12,841 bases of DNA, taken from contig CBFDBC010000096.1 in assembly GCA_965602945.1 (NCBI GenBank), positions 1 through 12,841 on the forward strand. Reading direction: 5' to 3'. The translations under genes were made by a program, and so were the position numbers. Under the pieces are notes generated by a model. The model saw nothing but the letters and a program-made list of their open reading frames with translations, was not told where the DNA came from and made no database searches. Below, piece by piece: positions 1 to 7,781 of this stretch (positions within the stretch are counted from its first letter, which is position 1; each line of letters opens with the position of its first letter). Source of the stretch: JAUXEH01 sp965602945. GTDB taxonomy: Bacteria; Acidobacteriota; Aminicenantia; Aminicenantales; Aminicenantaceae.

Positions 1-636
1 CAGGAATCCATGCAGAGCATGCGCCCCTTTGCCGAGGTCTCGGCGTCCCTGCGCACCCTCTGCCTGGAACTCGGCCGCATCGCCAATGACCTGCGTCTGC
101 TCTCCTCCGGGCCCCGGACCGGGCTGGCCGAGATCGTGCTCCCTCCCGTGGCACCCGGTTCCTCCATCATGCCCGGTAAGATCAACCCCTCCATGCTGGA
201 GATGCTGAACATGGTCTGCTTTCAGGTGATCGGCTGTGACACGGCCGTCAGCGCGGCCGTGCAGGCCGGGCAGCTGGAGCTGAACGTGATGATGCCGGTG
301 ATCGCCTTCAATCTGCTGTTCATGATCCGGATCCTGGGCAACGCCGTCAGGGAAGTTACATCGCGGTGCATCCCGGGGATCGAGGCCGATCCGGATCGCT
401 GCCAAGCCTATGCGGTGGGGAGCATCGGCCTGATGACCGCGCTCTCGCCTCACCTGGGTTATGCGGCCGCTTCCGAGATCGCCAGGGAGGCCGTGGCCCG
501 GGGGATCAGCCTGGTCGATGTGATCATCGATCGGGGCCTGTACTCCGGGGATGAGCTGAGCCGGCTCCTGGATCCAAGCAGGATGACAGGGCCCGGGGAC
601 TGCACCTCCGACAAAGACAAGGATGGATCGGAATAG
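1..636 (+). CDS. aspA: Aspartate ammonia-lyase, C-terminal part (5' end outside window)
   Basis: The reading frame is open from base 1, so this is the C-terminal ~211 residues of a protein that starts upstream. It belongs to the aspartase/fumarase superfamily, whose members cleave a C-N or C-O bond to release fumarate; aspartase converts L-aspartate to fumarate and ammonia. The superfamily signature loop is present as GSSIMPGKINP (window bases ~150-192), which carries the catalytic serine. Aspartase is favoured over fumarase by NDLRLLSSGPRTGLAEI and QAGQLELNVMMPVI, which match aspartases better from memory, and by the C-terminal helical domain ending in a P-x-R-M-T-x-P-G stretch. The gene ends with TAG at 634-636, 13 bases before the preferred thyX start, so the two are probably co-transcribed. 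In an anaerobe the enzyme could feed fumarate to respiration or the TCA cycle. Fumarase C remains possible because the N-terminal half is missing. Confidence 0.82.
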   Translation, partial: QESMQSMRPFAEVSASLRTLCLELGRIANDLRLLSSGPRTGLAEIVLPPVAPGSSIMPGKINPSMLEMLNMVCFQVIGCDTAVSAAVQAGQLELNVMMPVIAFNLLFMIRILGNAVREVTSRCIPGIEADPDRCQAYAVGSIGLMTALSPHLGYAAASEIAREAVARGISLVDVIIDRGLYSGDELSRLLDPSRMTGPGDCTSDKDKDGSE

Positions 637-649
637 GCCTAGAGGAACC

Positions 650-2131
650 ATGCGCATTTTACTGGCCGGCTACAACGTCGACAGCACCGTCATCGATGAG
701 CTGAAAGCCCAGGCGCCTCTCAGGGACGACGTGACCCCGGAGACCCTTTCCGCAGCATACGCCCGTATCTCCCGGGATCCCCGTTCCGTGGATGAGCTCC
801 GGGCCGTGGCACGTGCCGAGGTGGGCAAGGCCCGGCGCTCAAACCGGAACATCATCTTCAAGATGGGGCATCACTCCGTGGCCGAGCACGCGGTCTTCAA
901 CTTCGATGTCATCGGGATCAGCCGGCTGGCCATCGAGGAGATCGAGAAGTTCCGCCTCTGTTCCTACACGGAAAAATCCCAGCGCTACATCAAGCTGGAG
1001 GACGATCACATCATCCCGGATGAGATCGAACAGGCCGGCCTGTCCGGGGAGTTCGGCACCCTCCTCCGGGCCCAGAACACTCTGTACAATGTGCTGTACG
1101 AGCGGCTGCGGCCCTATTTTTTCGATAAACATCCCGATTTGGCCTCCAATCCCAAGCAACACTTCCTACTCGACGGCTGGGCCAAAGAGGATGCCCGCTA
1201 TGTCCTGAGCCTCGCAACCCTGGGCCAGCTGGGCATGACCCTCAACGCCCGCAGCCTGGAGCACATGATCCGTAGGCTGGCCTCGCACCCCCTGGCAGAG
1301 ATCCAGGAGTTCAACCGGCAGATATATCAGCTGGCCAAAGACGCGGCCCCCTCCATCATCCTGTTCACCGAGTCCAATGAATTCGATGCCCTGACCTACG
1401 GTGAGCTGCGTGTCCAGGCGGAGGAGGTCCTCTCTCCCAGCCCGAACCCAAGAGACGAACCGGTCAGGCTCGTAGGGTATACGCCCGATGCGGATGAGCG
1501 GCTGATCGCCGCCCTGATGCACTCCGCTTCCACTGAAGCCTACGAGGCGTGCCTTTCCGCTGCACGCTCCCTTTCTCCCGAGAGAAAGAAGGAATTGATG
1601 AAGGCCGCGTTGGGGAGGATGGAGTTCTATGACTCTGTCCTGCGCGAGTTCGAGCATGTGGACCTGACCTTCGAGCTGACCGTATCCGCCACCTGTTTTG
1701 CCCAGCTCAAACGGCACCGCATGTCCACGCTGACCTCCCAGTCCTATGATCCCGCCAGGGGGGTCGTCGTACCCCCATCGATCGAGGAGGTGGGCGCCCG
1801 GGACGAGTTTATGGCCGTTGTGGGGGAAACAGAGGCGTTCTTTGAGAGGCTCAGGGGACGCATGGATCGGGGCGCCGAATACGCCCTGGCCAATGCCCAC
1901 CGCAAGCGTGTGCTCTGGAAGACCAACGCCCGGGAATTCTACCACTTCTCCCGGCTGAGGGAGGACGCCACGGCCCAGTGGGACATCAGGCAGGTGGCAT
2001 CGGAGATGAGCCGGCGTGTGGCTGAGGTGATGCCGCTTACCATGCTGCTCATCGGGGGCAAGGATGCCTTTCCCGATGTGTATCGCGGGGTGTTCGGCAG
2101 CGCACCCAAAATGAAACCCCCGCCTCACTGA
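650..2131 (+). CDS. thyX: Double-domain FAD-dependent thymidylate synthase (ThyX family)
   Basis: ThyX makes dTMP from dUMP with methylene-tetrahydrofolate and FAD. This protein has about 493 residues, roughly twice the usual ThyX length, and contains two ThyX-like halves. Numbering from the 650 start, the first half (about 1-260) has GHHSVAEHAVF and then EKFRLCSYTEKSQRY where the ThyX motif RHRxxSxxxxSxR is expected, followed by LNARSLEHM. The second half (about 290-493) has FEHVDLTFEL, then a clear KRHRMSTLTSQSYD, then TNAREFYHFSRLRED and AQWDIRQ. The first half has lost the RHR triplet (KFR instead) but keeps the SQRY end; the second keeps RHR but lacks the final arginine. I chose ATG 650 because AGGA lies just upstream and the MRILLAGYN start fits the family; an in-frame ATG at 623 overlaps the aspA end and would add nine residues. 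The family is clear; activity of each half is not. Confidence 0.88.
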   Translation: MRILLAGYNVDSTVIDELKAQAPLRDDVTPETLSAAYARISRDPRSVDELRAVARAEVGKARRSNRNIIFKMGHHSVAEHAVFNFDVIGISRLAIEEIEKFRLCSYTEKSQRYIKLEDDHIIPDEIEQAGLSGEFGTLLRAQNTLYNVLYERLRPYFFDKHPDLASNPKQHFLLDGWAKEDARYVLSLATLGQLGMTLNARSLEHMIRRLASHPLAEIQEFNRQIYQLAKDAAPSIILFTESNEFDALTYGELRVQAEEVLSPSPNPRDEPVRLVGYTPDADERLIAALMHSASTEAYEACLSAARSLSPERKKELMKAALGRMEFYDSVLREFEHVDLTFELTVSATCFAQLKRHRMSTLTSQSYDPARGVVVPPSIEEVGARDEFMAVVGETEAFFERLRGRMDRGAEYALANAHRKRVLWKTNAREFYHFSRLREDATAQWDIRQVASEMSRRVAEVMPLTMLLIGGKDAFPDVYRGVFGSAPKMKPPPH

Positions 2132-2243
2132 TTTAGTACATGGCAAAGAGTGTGGGATATGTGGTATAAATGAATCCAGGATCGAGGCGGACCTTCGGGA
2201 ATTGGGAGTGCGCAGGGAGGCCTGATAGGTCGCCAGAATTAGA

Positions 2244-2271
2244 TTGACTCTCCGGTCAGGGGATATATAAT
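2244..2271 (+). promoter_or_regulatory. Sigma70-type promoter for the 11-heme cytochrome fusion gene
   Basis: TTGACT (2244-2249) and TATAAT (2266-2271) are separated by 16 bases, close to the sigma70 consensus. They sit in an AT-rich part of the 208-base spacer (2132-2339) after thyX, about 70 bases before the ATG at 2340. The start codon is preceded by an AAAGGTG ribosome-binding sequence at a usable distance. I found no clear rho-independent terminator after thyX in this spacer. Confidence 0.6.
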
Positions 2272-2288
2272 ATTACATTGCGTAATAT
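2270..2288. promoter_or_regulatory. Palindrome overlapping the -10 box; candidate operator
   Basis: ATATTAC (2270-2276) and GTAATAT (2282-2288) form a perfect 7-base inverted repeat around ATTGC. The left arm overlaps the last two bases of the TATAAT box and the repeat spans the expected transcription start, where a repressor would block initiation. It is too short and AT-rich to act as a terminator. Its cognate regulator cannot be named from the sequence. Confidence 0.45.
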
Positions 2289-2339
2289 CTAATTTAATAA
2301 TTTAGCGAATGAAATATCATGTTTGAAAGGTGAACAACA

Positions 2340-4256
2340 ATGCGTAACTCGTTCGATGCTGCCAGACTGGGAGTCTTACTGACTGTCATGTTTTTCCTCC
2401 TCGCCGTTCCCATCGGCCTTCTGGCTTTTCAGGAGGAGCTTGAGCCTATCACCAGTGCGGACTGCACGACCTGTCATGAAGAGAGTGCTCAGGGAACGGA
2501 TATCAACCAGGACCTCTCCCGCTCAGCACACGACGGGATGGAATGCCTCGACTGCCATAATAACAAGGGTACTGCGCCCCATAAGGAGACACCGGGGTTC
2601 GAGGCCGGATTCCAGGGATGTTCCAGCTGCCATGAGGACGCTGGGGAAGAGTACACCATACACGGCCGGACTCCCCACATTGACGACGAAGACATTCCCA
2701 ACTGTGCCGACTGCCATGGCACGCACGATGTGCTGCCTTCCACCGATGAAGCCTCCAAGACCCATCCGGGCAACCTCATCGAAACATGCGGCGTGTGCCA
2801 CACCGACCTGGACCTGATGGAGCGCTACGATGTTCCGACCGGGCACCCGCTCTCGACCTACGCGAGCAGCATCCACGGGACTTCCGTCCAGGAAGGGCTT
2901 TTGGGGGCGGCGACCTGTAATGACTGCCACTCCAGTGCAGGTACGGCCCACAAAATCTATGCCGGGGACAACCCCGAGTCCTCCATCTATCACTTCAATA
3001 TCCCGAAGACCTGCGGCCAGTGCCACGAGGAAGTCGCCAAGGAATACTGGGAGGGCATCCACGGTCAGCTGGTGGCCAAGGGCAAAACGGATTCTCCGGT
3101 CTGCACGCACTGCCATGGTGAACACGGCATCATCTCTCCCGGAGATCCCCGCTCACCGGTTTCCCGTGCGAGGATGGCGGAGGACACCTGCACGCCCTGC
3201 CATGATTCCATCTCACTGACGGAGAAATATGGCATCGACACAGGCAGGCGGCCGACCTTCATCGATAACTATCACGGGCTTAAAACACAGTCCGGCGACC
3301 TGTTTGTCGCCAACTGCGGCTCCTGCCATGGCTTCCACCTGATCCTGCCCAGCACCGATCCGGCGTCTTCTGTTCATTCCGACAATCTGCAGCACACGTG
3401 CGGCGAGTGCCACCCGGCTATCTCCGCAGAGCTGGCGGCCGTCCCCATTCACTCCGAGGAGATCACGGGCGAGCATAACAAGGTCGCAGATACCGTACGC
3501 CTCATCTACATCATCGCGATCATCGTGATCATCGGGATGATGGCGCTTCACTGGCTGCTCGATCTGTTCCGGCAGATCATCGACAGGATGAAAGAGAAGC
3601 CCCAGGTGGTCCGGATGCGGCCGGGTGAGGTATGGCAGCACACCCTGCTCATGACGAGCTTCATCGTACTGGTCATCACCGGCTTCGCCCTCAGGTACGG
3701 AGATTCCCCGTTCGCCGCTTTTCTATTCGGCTGGGATCATGGATTCGCAGTGAGGGGAGTCATCCACCGCGTGGCCGCTGTGGTGATGATCCTGTCTACA
3801 CTCTGGCATGCGGTCTTCCTGTTTACCAGCAGGGGCAGGCGCTTTGTGATAGACATGTTCCCCAACTTCCAGGACTTCATACACTTCGTCCAGCGGAATC
3901 TGTACAACCTCAAACTGAGCAAGACACCCCCCCGCCCCAAAAGGTTCAGCTACGTGGAAAAGGCGGAATACTGGGCTCTGGTCTGGGGAAACGCCGTCAT
4001 GATCGGGACCGGTCTTTTCCTCTGGTTCGACAATTTTTTCCTCAAATACCTGACTGATAAAGGGCTCGAGGTCTCCCGGGTCATCCATTTCTATGAGGCC
4101 ATCCTGGCCACTCTCGCCATCCTCATCTGGCATCTGTATTCGACGGTCTTCAGCCCGGAGGTCTATCCCATGAATCCTTCCTGGCTGACGGGGAAGATGC
4201 CGCGGAAGATGTTCGTGCACGAACACCCCGAGGCCGAGATCGAGGAAGCTGAGTAG
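2340..4256 (+). CDS. Multiheme cytochrome c (11 CXXCH) fused to a cytochrome b membrane domain, CbcL-like architecture
   Basis: The 638-residue protein starts with a hydrophobic signal or anchor segment (about 10-30). A periplasmic region then carries eleven CXXCH heme c sites, with cysteines beginning at 42, 69, 94, 122, 150, 193, 225, 255, 284, 326 and 354. Hydrophobic helices follow at about 388-408, 435-452, 473-494, 545-563 and 583-605. Histidines in or beside them (H434, H476, H490, H583, H598) could bind heme b as in the FdnI/HydC-type di-heme quinone-reacting subunits. The order multiheme c, then cytochrome b, is that of Geobacter CbcL, an inner-membrane protein that passes quinol electrons to periplasmic cytochromes. 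I infer a similar quinone-linked role but cannot tell the direction of flow or the partner. The gene has its own promoter and lies convergent to a 19-heme relative. The acidic C-terminus ends at TAG 4254-4256. Confidence 0.85.
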   Translation: MRNSFDAARLGVLLTVMFFLLAVPIGLLAFQEELEPITSADCTTCHEESAQGTDINQDLSRSAHDGMECLDCHNNKGTAPHKETPGFEAGFQGCSSCHEDAGEEYTIHGRTPHIDDEDIPNCADCHGTHDVLPSTDEASKTHPGNLIETCGVCHTDLDLMERYDVPTGHPLSTYASSIHGTSVQEGLLGAATCNDCHSSAGTAHKIYAGDNPESSIYHFNIPKTCGQCHEEVAKEYWEGIHGQLVAKGKTDSPVCTHCHGEHGIISPGDPRSPVSRARMAEDTCTPCHDSISLTEKYGIDTGRRPTFIDNYHGLKTQSGDLFVANCGSCHGFHLILPSTDPASSVHSDNLQHTCGECHPAISAELAAVPIHSEEITGEHNKVADTVRLIYIIAIIVIIGMMALHWLLDLFRQIIDRMKEKPQVVRMRPGEVWQHTLLMTSFIVLVITGFALRYGDSPFAAFLFGWDHGFAVRGVIHRVAAVVMILSTLWHAVFLFTSRGRRFVIDMFPNFQDFIHFVQRNLYNLKLSKTPPRPKRFSYVEKAEYWALVWGNAVMIGTGLFLWFDNFFLKYLTDKGLEVSRVIHFYEAILATLAILIWHLYSTVFSPEVYPMNPSWLTGKMPRKMFVHEHPEAEIEEAE

Positions 4257-4257
4257 A

Positions 4258-4297
4258 CCGCCGACACACCGGCGGGCAAGGCCCTGCCGATCAGGGT
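4258..4297. terminator. Two hairpins between convergent cytochrome genes, possible bidirectional terminator
   Basis: The 41-base gap between the convergent genes holds two stem-loops: CCGCCG (4258-4263) pairing with CGGCGG (4270-4275) around six bases, and CCCTG (4282-4286) pairing with CAGGG (4292-4296) around five bases. On the + strand a short T-rich stretch (TCTATTTAT) follows but no strong U-tract, so termination strength is uncertain. Confidence 0.4.
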
Positions 4298-7078
4298 CTA
4301 TTTATACCCGAAGAGCATGCTGTAGATTATCAGCACGATCAGGCTGATGCCGAGCGTCAGGAAGGTGAATCCGAAGATCCGGACCGACAGCATCCGTTTC
4401 TTGGATATCTCCCTCAACACAACGTCTTTCTTCAGCTGACCGGACTCCTTGAGGAAGCGGTATTCCTCGGGGCGGTCTTCTTTGTACTCATCCAGGGGAA
4501 CCAGCCCGGTGAAGATGACGGGGTCCAGCGGGAAGGACTCGGGCCGGAGGTGCGTGTTGAAGAAGTGGATCGTGAAGATAAAACCCACGGCCAGCAGGGC
4601 CTCGTCGCTGTGGACGATCATGGCCACGTTGATGAACCAGCCGGGCAGGATCTTGGTGAAGAACTCCGGGAACCACAGGATCAGGCCGGAGAAGCCGATA
4701 ACACCGACCCCCCAGAAAACTGCCATGTAGTCGAATTTTTCCCAGTATGTCCAACGCCCGTAATCGGGCCGGGGACCCAGTCCCACGAACCATTTGACGG
4801 AGCCGATGAAGTCCTTCAGGTCCTTCTTGTTGAACCAGAGGGAGCGGGGGCTGAAGATCATCCTCTTGACCGTGGTCCGGGTCTTGCGTTTGTGCTTGAA
4901 GAGCTCGAACAGATGGAATGCGAAATACCCGAACGTGATCGCGGCTGAAAAGCGGTGGATGCGTCCGGCCGCTTCCACTCCTCCCAGCAGGTCGGCCAGG
5001 AAGCGGGCCCAGGGCATGCCCGCGAATTTCAGCATCATGCCGGTGAGGGCCAGGCCCATGAAGCTCAGGATGACAAAGATGTGGGTGATGCGCTGCTCCC
5101 TGTCGAAGCGCTGGATGTAGTAGCGTTTGTGTTTGTGTTCCGCCTCCGCGGCCCGTTTGACCTTGAGATGCTTGTAGGACCGGGGGAGCCAGAGCAGGGT
5201 GTGGATGCCGAAGAACGCGAACACGCCGATCAGCAGAGTGGTCATGGCCCAGAAGGTGAAGTAGAGGACGGGGTATTTCTGTTTGTCATGATGGGTGGCG
5301 TGGGTCAGGTAGCCGGTGAACCGCCGGTTGGCATCGGAGTGGCATTTCTGGCATGTCTCCACGACATTGTTGAACCCGACGTGGGAATCCGGGTTGTTGA
5401 CCCCCAGGACGTCGTGCGCGCCGTGGCAGTCCGAACACCTGGCCGACTGCAGGAAGCCCAGCGTGTAGGCCTTGCCGTGGATGGTCTCCGTGTAGGTTTC
5501 GGAAAGCTCCTCGTGGCACGTCCCGCACTGGTGCGTCACCTCGGACATGAACTGGTCCTGTTCGATGTCTCGTACCTGGTGTGCGGAGTGGCAGTCGTCG
5601 CAGTTGGGGAGTCGTTCCTCGACCTCGGGCTTCTCGATGTTGTGGATGCTCTCCACATAATCCTTGTAGATCCCCTCATGGCAGGTGGCACACGTGGCGG
5701 GGATGTTCTTATAGTATGTCGAAGAGCGTTCATCTTCGTGGTTCAGGATAAAATGTGTGCTGTGACAGTCGGTGCAGACTGCGCTCGGGAGCAGGCCCTT
5801 CTTAGTCAGGCCCTGGCCGTGCATGCTGCTGGCGTAGTCCACCATCACGTCTCCCATCTCTGTCTGTATGGAAGCCTGGTGGTCCAGTTTCCCGTGACAG
5901 TCCCCGCAGAGCTGAGGGATGTTGGCGCGGTATGTCGTTGCCTGATCGCTCAGGTGAGATTGGACGGCGTGTGTTCCGTGGCAGTCGGTGCAGTAGGGTG
6001 TGTTGGGATTCTTCTCAAAATAGGCCTTGCCGTGCCCGCTTTCAAGATAGTCTTCGGCGATCTGAGCGTGGCAGTTGGAGCAGTCCACCTGCTGGACCGT
6101 CTCACAGGGCCTGGGAAGACCCGGTGTGATATCCACGTGGCACTTCACACAGGGAGTGTTCTTGTGGACGGAATCCTGGATCACGTCTTTGCTGATGGTC
6201 AACGAGACCGGTTCCCCGTCGACGACCTTATGGACATCTTCCTGTTCATGGCATTTCAAACACTCACGGTCTGCGGTCCCCACGACCACCGAGGTCCGCC
6301 GGATGGTATGCGGCTGGTGGCAGACGGTGCAGGCCGGCACGGCGCCGGGCTCCGTTTCCCAGAGTTCCCCCTTGATGATCTTGACGTGGACTTCCTCGAT
6401 GCGGGCGTGACATGTCATGCAGGTGTCTGCGATGTTACGGGCGGATACCGTGGAACGGGTATAGGTGTGGGGCAGGACCAGGTGGTTGCCGTGACAGTCG
6501 TTGCAGGTGGCCGTGACGATCAGGCCCTGCCGGAACAATCCCTCGCCGTGTATGCTCTGGGAGTAGTTGGTGAGGATGTTGTGTTCGGTGATGTTGTAGA
6601 CGCGAGCCACAGGGGCGCCCTCCCGGTGGCATTTCCCGCACAGCACGGGGATGTTCATCTTGTAAGTACGGGAATTCACATCCGCAGGCGGCAGGATGTA
6701 GTGTTCGCCGTGACACTCCGCGCAGGAGGGCGCGTAGGCCGCCCCCCGTTCCAGGGCCCGGCCGTGGATCCCGGCCATAAAATCCTCGTCTGCGACGTCA
6801 TGACACATGCCGCAGCTGACGTCCTCCAGGTTTTCCTCGTGCGGAAAATCATCCGTGTCCGCATCCTGGTGGCAGTCGATGCAGTCCAGGTCCTGGTGGA
6901 CCGCCCGCCCGTAGCGGGCGAAATCCACGAAGATGGAAACGGTGCGGCCCTGGCGAACAGCCGTCAGTTCCCGATCCGAGTGGCAGGCCTCGCAGTCTTC
7001 ATTCGACTGGGCGAACGATGGGATCGATACCAGGCAGAAGCATATAAACACGATGGGGATACTCATTTTTTTGGGCAT
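4298..7078 (-). CDS. Large multiheme cytochrome c (19 CXXCH) fused to a cytochrome b membrane domain
   Basis: This 926-residue protein has a Sec signal peptide (cleavage plausible after SFA, residue 23). Nineteen CXXCH heme c sites begin at residues 29, 66, 89, 119, 147, 192, 220, 250, 273, 310, 333, 363, 391, 435, 463, 493, 518, 548 and 576. Many fall in a repeated unit of about 60-70 residues whose pattern is SxHGxGL, then CxDCHGxH, then NIxxTCxxCH. The C-terminal part has hydrophobic helices near 603-628, 664-684, 709-728, 784-803, 817-840 and 896-921. Candidate heme b histidines are H666, H708, H722, H823 and H838, and IHFFNTHLRPESFPLD (about 837-852) fits FdnI/HydC-like cytochrome b subunits. 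It shares its layout with the 11-heme protein encoded convergently but is much larger. I infer an inner-membrane quinone-linked electron carrier with a long periplasmic heme arm. AAGG lies 8 bases before the ATG. It follows the c554-like gene by 115 bases and may be co-transcribed with it. Confidence 0.87.
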   Translation of the reverse strand: MPKKMSIPIVFICFCLVSIPSFAQSNEDCEACHSDRELTAVRQGRTVSIFVDFARYGRAVHQDLDCIDCHQDADTDDFPHEENLEDVSCGMCHDVADEDFMAGIHGRALERGAAYAPSCAECHGEHYILPPADVNSRTYKMNIPVLCGKCHREGAPVARVYNITEHNILTNYSQSIHGEGLFRQGLIVTATCNDCHGNHLVLPHTYTRSTVSARNIADTCMTCHARIEEVHVKIIKGELWETEPGAVPACTVCHQPHTIRRTSVVVGTADRECLKCHEQEDVHKVVDGEPVSLTISKDVIQDSVHKNTPCVKCHVDITPGLPRPCETVQQVDCSNCHAQIAEDYLESGHGKAYFEKNPNTPYCTDCHGTHAVQSHLSDQATTYRANIPQLCGDCHGKLDHQASIQTEMGDVMVDYASSMHGQGLTKKGLLPSAVCTDCHSTHFILNHEDERSSTYYKNIPATCATCHEGIYKDYVESIHNIEKPEVEERLPNCDDCHSAHQVRDIEQDQFMSEVTHQCGTCHEELSETYTETIHGKAYTLGFLQSARCSDCHGAHDVLGVNNPDSHVGFNNVVETCQKCHSDANRRFTGYLTHATHHDKQKYPVLYFTFWAMTTLLIGVFAFFGIHTLLWLPRSYKHLKVKRAAEAEHKHKRYYIQRFDREQRITHIFVILSFMGLALTGMMLKFAGMPWARFLADLLGGVEAAGRIHRFSAAITFGYFAFHLFELFKHKRKTRTTVKRMIFSPRSLWFNKKDLKDFIGSVKWFVGLGPRPDYGRWTYWEKFDYMAVFWGVGVIGFSGLILWFPEFFTKILPGWFINVAMIVHSDEALLAVGFIFTIHFFNTHLRPESFPLDPVIFTGLVPLDEYKEDRPEEYRFLKESGQLKKDVVLREISKKRMLSVRIFGFTFLTLGISLIVLIIYSMLFGYK

Positions 7079-7142
7079 GTTTCGGACCTTTGCGATATCC
7101 TGTGTTTTTTACAGACTAAAAATCCAGTATGGTAAATGTGAA

Positions 7143-7162
7143 CGGAGGTAAGCGGGCCTCCG
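7143..7162. other. Inverted repeat between the c554-like gene and the 19-heme gene
   Basis: CGGAGG (7143-7148) and CCTCCG (7157-7162) form a perfect 6-base stem with an 8-base loop. No T-run follows on the - strand, so it is not a standard terminator. It may attenuate readthrough or stabilise the mRNA between the two - strand genes. I see no convincing separate promoter for the 19-heme gene in this 115-base gap. Confidence 0.35.
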
Positions 7163-7193
7163 CCGCGAAAAAGCCGTCAGGTCTATGCGCTGC

Positions 7194-7700
7194 TTATTTT
7201 TCCGGGATCGGGTGATTGACCTTTTCCCAGGCCGCTGCGAAATCAAAGGGCTTGTCGTGTGCGCCTTCATGGCAGGACAGGCACTGCTTCTTTATGTCAT
7301 CTTCAGACTTGTAATCGGTCATCCCGGCGGCCACGGATTGGGCATGGTCTTTCATGACGCTCATCTTCTTGTAGTCGTTTCCGGGGCCGTGGCAGGCCTC
7401 GCAGCCGACACCCTCCGCCTTGAGCTCGGCGTTTTTCTCGGCCAGCGGGGCGTGGCACTTGAGGCATTTGGGGTTATCCGGGGCATCCGCGGCGATCTCT
7501 TTGGCCGCATCCGTGTTTAGGGCTTCGAACGACTTGGAATGCTTGCGGGATTCCCACTTGGGGAACTGTTCACCCTGTTTTTCCGACTTGTGGCACATCT
7601 TGCACTTGGCTGCGCCGGCATAAGTTGCGTCCTGGCTGTAAAGGTTAAAGACCAGAACCACAGCCGCCATCAGGAACAGCATCACTATGAGTTTCTTCAT
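7194..7700 (-). CDS. Tetraheme cytochrome c, cytochrome c554 family
   Basis: A small secreted cytochrome of about 168 residues. An N-terminal hydrophobic signal sequence precedes a likely cleavage near TYA-G (about residue 29). Four CXXCH sites follow: CKMCH, CLKCH, CEACH and CLSCH. The surrounding pattern, with YAGAAKCKMCH, KWESRKHSKSFEAL, GVGCEACHGPG and a closing W-E-K-V-N-H-P-I-P, fits the cytochrome c554-like family of periplasmic tetraheme carriers as I know it. The function is electron transfer, perhaps shuttling between the membrane cytochromes encoded on either side; this is inferred from position. The start is set by the ribosome-binding site: AGGAGG lies 5 bases before the ATG at 7700 but only 2 before the ATG at 7703, so the second ATG is preferred. 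The gene has its own promoter and lies 78 bases after arsR. Confidence 0.88.
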   Translation of the reverse strand: MKKLIVMLFLMAAVVLVFNLYSQDATYAGAAKCKMCHKSEKQGEQFPKWESRKHSKSFEALNTDAAKEIAADAPDNPKCLKCHAPLAEKNAELKAEGVGCEACHGPGNDYKKMSVMKDHAQSVAAGMTDYKSEDDIKKQCLSCHEGAHDKPFDFAAAWEKVNHPIPEK

Positions 7701-7741
7701 CATTTCCTCCTCTTCTTCCTGAGAATTTATGGAAAAAACAG

Positions 7742-7749
7742 ATTCAGAT
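7742..7749 (-). repeat. Shared promoter element ATCTGAAT, copy 1 (c554-like gene)
   Basis: One of three identical 8-base copies, all oriented with the - strand genes and all in intergenic DNA of the cytochrome cluster. This copy overlaps the last bases of the TATAAT box, about 42 bases before the c554-like start codon. Confidence 0.45.
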
Positions 7750-7776
7750 TATACAGAAATCTCAAAAAAAAGTCAC
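7748..7776 (-). promoter_or_regulatory. Promoter for the c554-like cytochrome gene
   Basis: Read on the - strand, GTGACT (7776-7771) and TATAAT (7753-7748) are spaced by 17 bases. The -10 box is a perfect match, and it lies about 48 bases before the start codon. The shared element ATCTGAAT (7749-7742) overlaps the end of the -10 box, and AGATT/AATCT arms flank the box. This suggests the c554 gene can be transcribed separately from arsR and controlled at this site. Confidence 0.55.
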
Positions 7777-7781
7777 CCGAA

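Noticed and set aside
1166..2146. 326-residue open frame on the - strand, antisense to thyX
   Set aside because: GC-rich shadow frame without recognisable features; the + strand encodes conserved ThyX motifs over the same bases.
2170..2247. 25-codon open frame on the + strand in the spacer after thyX
   Set aside because: Short, no good ribosome-binding site, and it runs into the promoter region of the next gene; no recognisable peptide.
4955..7135. 726-residue open frame on the + strand, antisense to the 19-heme cytochrome gene
   Set aside because: It is a by-product of the codon pattern of repeated CXXCH motifs on the other strand: the translation is rich in repeated V-A-V-G-A-V segments, has no recognisable domain, and mirrors the real gene throughout.
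7079..7193. Separate promoter for the 19-heme gene (TTTACC, 17 bases, TGTAAA)
   Set aside because: The boxes match the consensus poorly; readthrough from the c554-like promoter is a simpler explanation.
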